Origin: an uncultured Lactobacillus sp.
GTDB taxonomy: Bacteria > Bacillota > Bacilli > Lactobacillales > Lactobacillaceae
Direction: 5' to 3'
Assembly: GCA_937874185.1 (NCBI GenBank)
Contig: CALNAK010000013.1
Location: forward strand, 1-64,000
DNA: 64,000 bases
Both the position numbers and the translations under genes were made by a program. Below are positions 63,085-64,000 of this stretch, piece by piece; position 1 is the stretch's first letter; the number at the start of each line of letters is the position of its first letter. Below the pieces are notes generated by a model. It had not been told where the DNA came from, made no database searches, and saw only the letters and a list, made by a program, of their open reading frames with translations.

Positions 63085-64000
63085 ATGAAAAAGTATTTAG
63101 CATTTGATATCGGTGGAACAAAATTAAAGTATGCTCTGATAAACAATCATGGACAGTTATTAAAAAAATATTCTGAACCAACTGTTCAAACTTCAAAAGA
63201 AGCGTTTTTAAAACGATTTAAAGAGATAGTTGATAAATTTAAAGAACAAATTTCTGGCGTTGGTGTAAGTGTTCCAGGAAAAATAAATCGTTTTGATCAA
63301 ACTGTAAGTTATGGCGGATCATTACCATTTTTGGATGGAGTTTCCTTTAGTGGAGTATTAGGAAATGAGATACCAGTTTCAGTGGAAAATGATGCTAAGG
63401 CAGCAACGTTAGCAGAGTTATGGAAGGGAACACTTAAAGAAAGTAATAATGCTGTAATGCTAGTCTTGGGTACAGCTATTGGTTCAGGAATAGTTTTGAA
63501 TCGTGAACTGGTTTATGGAAGCCATGATCAAGCCGGAGAAGTAAGCTTCATGAGTTACGGGAGTTTCGACAAAACAAATCTTATGGGTGGCAAATGTTCG
63601 GCTGTTGGCCTAATTCAAGATATTGCTAAACATTATAATTTTAACGATATCAACGATGGACCAGCGGTATTTAAGCTGATAAATAAACATGATGATTACG
63701 CTTGGCATAGATTTGAAGAGTTCTGTAATACGATTGCTCTTTTGATTCATAATATGCAGACGGTTTTGGACGTCGATTGTTATGTGATTGGTGGAGGCAT
63801 TTCAAAACAGGAAATTGTTTCTGAACAAATAGCCACATCTCTTAAGAAACTTAGAGAAACTAATTCATTTGTAAATAATACTTTGACTCAACCTAAAATA
63901 GTTAGTTCTACTTTCCATAACGAAGCTAATCTATTGGGTTCAATTTATAAGTTTGAAAAAGATTCAATTGATTCAACAAAATTAGAAGATATTGGAGAAA
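63085..64000 (+). CDS. ROK-family sugar kinase, right end cut by the window
   Basis: 305 codons visible with no stop by base 64000; family members are about 290-310 residues, so only the tail is missing. ATP-binding DIGGTKLKYAL (residues 7-17), catalytic Asp in SVENDAKAA, LVLGTAIGSGIVL, and VIGGGIS. The usual ROK zinc motif CxCGx2GC is absent: that segment reads MGGKCSAVGL with one Cys. Zn-less ROK proteins include beta-glucoside and other sugar kinases. There is no HTH, so it is a kinase and not a repressor. RBS AGGAGA precedes ATG 63085. Substrate unknown; a rhamnoside-derived glucoside is possible from context. Confidence 0.8.
   Translation, partial: MKKYLAFDIGGTKLKYALINNHGQLLKKYSEPTVQTSKEAFLKRFKEIVDKFKEQISGVGVSVPGKINRFDQTVSYGGSLPFLDGVSFSGVLGNEIPVSVENDAKAATLAELWKGTLKESNNAVMLVLGTAIGSGIVLNRELVYGSHDQAGEVSFMSYGSFDKTNLMGGKCSAVGLIQDIAKHYNFNDINDGPAVFKLINKHDDYAWHRFEEFCNTIALLIHNMQTVLDVDCYVIGGGISKQEIVSEQIATSLKKLRETNSFVNNTLTQPKIVSSTFHNEANLLGSIYKFEKDSIDSTKLEDIGE

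Overview
The window reads as chromosome of a low-GC Gram-positive lactobacillus. The evidence is the AT-rich sequence, strong GGAGG-type ribosome binding sites, frequent TTG/GTG starts, a Lactobacillus-type B12-dependent ribonucleotide reductase, HPr/EI, CcpA-type cre sites, WxL-like and SpaA/MucBP surface proteins, and an HcrAB-type flavin reductase pair. Companilactobacillus or a near relative is my best guess. This is inference from gene content, not a database match.

Layout. 0-2.4 kb: 5' part of a SpaA-repeat surface adhesin (minus strand, runs off the left edge). 3.2-9.2 kb: a YhgE/Pip-type membrane protein with its divergent TetR regulator, sigma-54 (rpoN), and an AEC permease. 9.3-14.8 kb: LysR regulator, divergent hcrA-hcrB-like hydroxycinnamate/fumarate-type reductase, and an MFS transporter. 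15.3-16.3 kb: a MucBP-like protein without a visible signal peptide. 16.8-38.0 kb: a host-type N-glycan (high-mannose) catabolic locus. It holds GH92, GH125 and GH38 alpha-mannosidases, a GntR/LacI-hybrid regulator, an MsmK-type ATPase with a PucR-type regulator, a GH84 N-acetylglucosaminidase, an Ngt/Lpl-like ABC importer with a DUF3502-type binding protein, a YesL-YesM-YesN-like signalling set and a GH1 beta-glycosidase. 38.4-43.1 kb: two paralogous secreted proteins with a degenerate WxL-like C-terminus. 43.2-46.7 kb: a rearranged block bounded by inverted repeats, with a small kinase, a frameshifted aldo/keto reductase, a truncated membrane gene and a dead ISL3-family IS. 46.7-51.2 kb: clpE with a CIRCE operator, then ptsHI. 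51.4-54.0 kb: small envelope genes and a secreted amidase whose only plausible start codon is AUU. 54.5-56.7 kb: nrdJ preceded by two NrdR-like boxes. 56.9-64 kb: GH78 rhamnosidase, MFS transporter and esterase operon, an AraC regulator, and the start of a ROK-family gene.

How the parts fit. The ABC importer would bring in N-glycan fragments. The cytoplasmic GH92/GH38/GH125 enzymes remove alpha-mannose, and GH1 and GH84 could finish the Man-beta-GlcNAc(-GlcNAc) core. The YesM/YesN pair and the GntR/LacI hybrid would sense substrate, and cre-like sites before each transcription unit (about 20.06, 24.16 and 29.26 kb) suggest CcpA control, with ptsHI in the same window. No secreted endoglycosidase is present, so the locus looks built to use oligosaccharides released by another activity.

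The most unusual feature is a family of about 160-bp intergenic elements (nine clear copies plus one fragment). Each folds as an outer stem enclosing up to two inner hairpins. The stem sequences differ between copies but pairing is kept, which points to a structured RNA or DNA element that I do not recognise.
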